From NCBI GenBank assembly GCA_964347475.1, contig CAYFYY010000010.1:16662-80661 (forward strand): a DNA stretch of 64,000 nt. Reading direction: 5' to 3'. How positions within the stretch are numbered: the first letter of the stretch is position 1; each line of letters opens with the position of its first letter. The notes under the pieces were generated by a model, which saw nothing but the letters and a program-made list of their open reading frames with translations, searched no databases and was not told where the DNA came from. The stretch comes from GCA-020356105 sp964347475. GTDB lineage: Bacteria > Pseudomonadota > Alphaproteobacteria > UBA8366 > JADFVY01. The position numbers were made by a program, and so were the translations under genes. Below, in pieces: positions 62,634 through 64,000 of the stretch.

Positions 62634-64000
62634 ATGCTTGAACAGGTCGGCAGGTACGAGGTCCAGGAGCTCATCGGCGAGGGCTCGATGGCGGAGGTCT
62701 ACAAGGCCTACGACCCCAAGATCGCGCGCACGCTCGCGGTCAAGGTCCTCAAACCGGAATGGTGCGTCGACGAGTCCTATCTCGAGCGCTTCATGCGCGA
62801 GGCCAAGGCGGCCGGTGCCTTCTCGCATCCCAACATCGTCACCGTCTACGACGTCGGGCAGATCGAGAACCGGCCTTATATCGTCATCGAGCTGATCGAC
62901 GGCACGCCGCTCGGCGATGCGATCCGGCCGGGCAAGCCGATGCCGCTGGACCAGGTGCTCACGATCGGCATCCAGCTCGCCGACGCGCTCGATTACGCGC
63001 ACGACCGCGGCGTCGTGCATCGCGACGTCAAGCCCGGCAACATCCTGGTGCTGCCCGACGAGCGGACGATCAAGATCGCGGATTTCGGCATCGCCCACAT
63101 CGACGACCCGGACGCCGCACAGAAAACCCAGGTCGGCACCGTGCTGGGCACGCCGCAATACATGTCGCCGGAACAGGTGATGGGGCAGAAGGTCGACGGC
63201 CGTTCCGACCTGTTCTCCGTGGGCGTCATTCTCTACCAGCTGTGCACGGGCCAGAAGCCGTTCGACAGCAATACCGTGGCGACGCTGCTGTTCAAGATCA
63301 CCCAGGAGGAGCCGCCGCCGATCGCCGAGATCGCCCCCGATCTGCCTGCCGGCGTCCAGCACATCATCAGCAAGCTGCTGACCAAGGCTCCCGACCGGCG
63401 CTTCCAGACCGGCAAGGATCTGGCGCGGGCGTTGCGCCGCGAGCTGCGCGCCTACGAGGAGCGGGCAGAGAGCGGCGAGAAGCGGCGCATCATTCCGCTG
63501 CGCGTGCGCTGGGCACTCATGTCGACTGTCGTGGTCGCGGTCACCATGGGAATCGCCATCTACTTCATCGAGGCCAAGCAACGCGAGGAGCTGACCGAGT
63601 TCGCCGTGGATTCCGGCGTCTCGCTGGTCAAGTTCATCGCGACGGAGACCGCCGTGCAGGTGCTCGGCGAGGAATGGGTGGCGATCGAGATCTTCGTCAA
63701 CGAGGCGATCCGCGGCCAGAGCTTCGAATACCTGTCGGTGCTCGACCACCAGGGCGTGGTCCGGGGGTCGAGCGACCCGGCACAGCTCGGCACGACGTAC
63801 CAGCCGCCGCAGTCGGCGAAGCGCATCTACAGCAGTGACGGCGTCGTCGTCAGCGAGGTCGGGCAGTCGGGCGGGGCACCGGTGCTCGAGTTCGACGCGC
63901 CGATCCTGTTCCAGGACAAGATCGTGGGCCGCGTCCGTCTCGGCGTCGTGCAGACGCCGCTGCAGGCGGTCGCGGACATCACCCGCACCCTGTTCATCGT
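62634..64000 (+). CDS. Membrane-anchored eukaryotic-like serine/threonine protein kinase, 3' end outside window
   Basis: The visible 455 residues show a complete Hanks-type kinase domain (8-270): glycine loop IGEGSMAEVY, ATP lysine in LAVKVLK, HRDVKPGN (catalytic Asp131), ADFGIAH, and GTPQYMSPEQ. A single transmembrane helix follows (about 292-313, WALMSTVVVAVTMGIAIYF), then an extracytoplasmic sensor-like domain (about 320-455) rather than PASTA repeats. The sequence is open at the window end. It would phosphorylate proteins in response to an external signal. The ATG at 62634 is used because RYEVQELIG must start close to it. Confidence 0.9.
   Translation, partial: MLEQVGRYEVQELIGEGSMAEVYKAYDPKIARTLAVKVLKPEWCVDESYLERFMREAKAAGAFSHPNIVTVYDVGQIENRPYIVIELIDGTPLGDAIRPGKPMPLDQVLTIGIQLADALDYAHDRGVVHRDVKPGNILVLPDERTIKIADFGIAHIDDPDAAQKTQVGTVLGTPQYMSPEQVMGQKVDGRSDLFSVGVILYQLCTGQKPFDSNTVATLLFKITQEEPPPIAEIAPDLPAGVQHIISKLLTKAPDRRFQTGKDLARALRRELRAYEERAESGEKRRIIPLRVRWALMSTVVVAVTMGIAIYFIEAKQREELTEFAVDSGVSLVKFIATETAVQVLGEEWVAIEIFVNEAIRGQSFEYLSVLDHQGVVRGSSDPAQLGTTYQPPQSAKRIYSSDGVVVSEVGQSGGAPVLEFDAPILFQDKIVGRVRLGVVQTPLQAVADITRTLFI

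Overview
The window looks like chromosomal DNA of a high-GC alphaproteobacterium, probably Rhodospirillales-like. This rests on gene order and family content: serC-serA, hisZ-purA, rpoH next to rluD and a DUF6476-type gene, an imuA-imuB-dnaE2 mutagenesis cassette with a GTTC-N7-GTTC LexA box, and a DUF1127 micro-protein. I see no phage, insertion sequence or CRISPR array. The genus cannot be named from the sequence alone.

Layout. 1-3.5 kb: two paralogous hybrid-less PAS histidine kinases in tandem. 3.5-8.2 kb: an FAD-linked 2-hydroxyacid dehydrogenase, an amidase, the tRNA-modification enzyme Sua5/TsaC and a small exported protein. 8.2-8.9 kb: a gene-free stretch holding a dispersed palindromic repeat and a candidate small RNA unit on the minus strand. 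8.9-15.6 kb: tartrate/D-malate dehydrogenase-like enzyme, M24 peptidase, MaoC-like protein and two tandem SLC13 permeases with RCK_C domains. 15.8-22.5 kb: biosynthetic core (serC, serA, an FG-GAP protein, hisZ, purA, a cyclophilin-like small protein). 22.7-28.4 kb: a less GC-rich catabolic module (Crp/Fnr regulator, SDR, orphan TRAP binding protein, aldehyde dehydrogenase, 3-hydroxyisobutyrate dehydrogenase-like) with a perfect operator-like palindrome. 28.6-32 kb: rpoH, rluD, DUF6476, threonine aldolase.

32.3-42 kb: a DOMON-like protein and a NamZ-like (DUF1343) protein, then a five-gene oligopeptide-type ABC importer behind a good sigma-70 promoter with a LacI-type operator, and an alpha/beta hydrolase. 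One ATPase of this importer carries an inserted four-CxxC zinc-finger-like segment. 42-45.5 kb: an OxyR-like regulator that lacks the peroxidatic cysteine, diverging from a tandem universal stress protein and nhaA; an ATAG-N7-CTAT site lies between them. 45.6-53 kb: GcvR-like ACT protein, DUF1684 protein, then the SOS mutasome imuA-imuB-(lone RHH antitoxin)-dnaE2, with palindromic repeats both inside imuA and before dnaE2. 53-61.1 kb: lipoprotein, tungsten aldehyde:ferredoxin oxidoreductase-like enzyme, ABC exporter, D-threonine aldolase-like enzyme, DUF1127, NitT/TauT binding protein and an agmatinase-family ureohydrolase. 61.3-64 kb: tRNA-Glu(CTC), a frameshifted CbrC-family gene and the start of a membrane serine/threonine kinase cut by the window end.

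All assignments come from reading the sequence by eye; no database search was run. Start codons were chosen by Shine-Dalgarno spacing and family N-termini.
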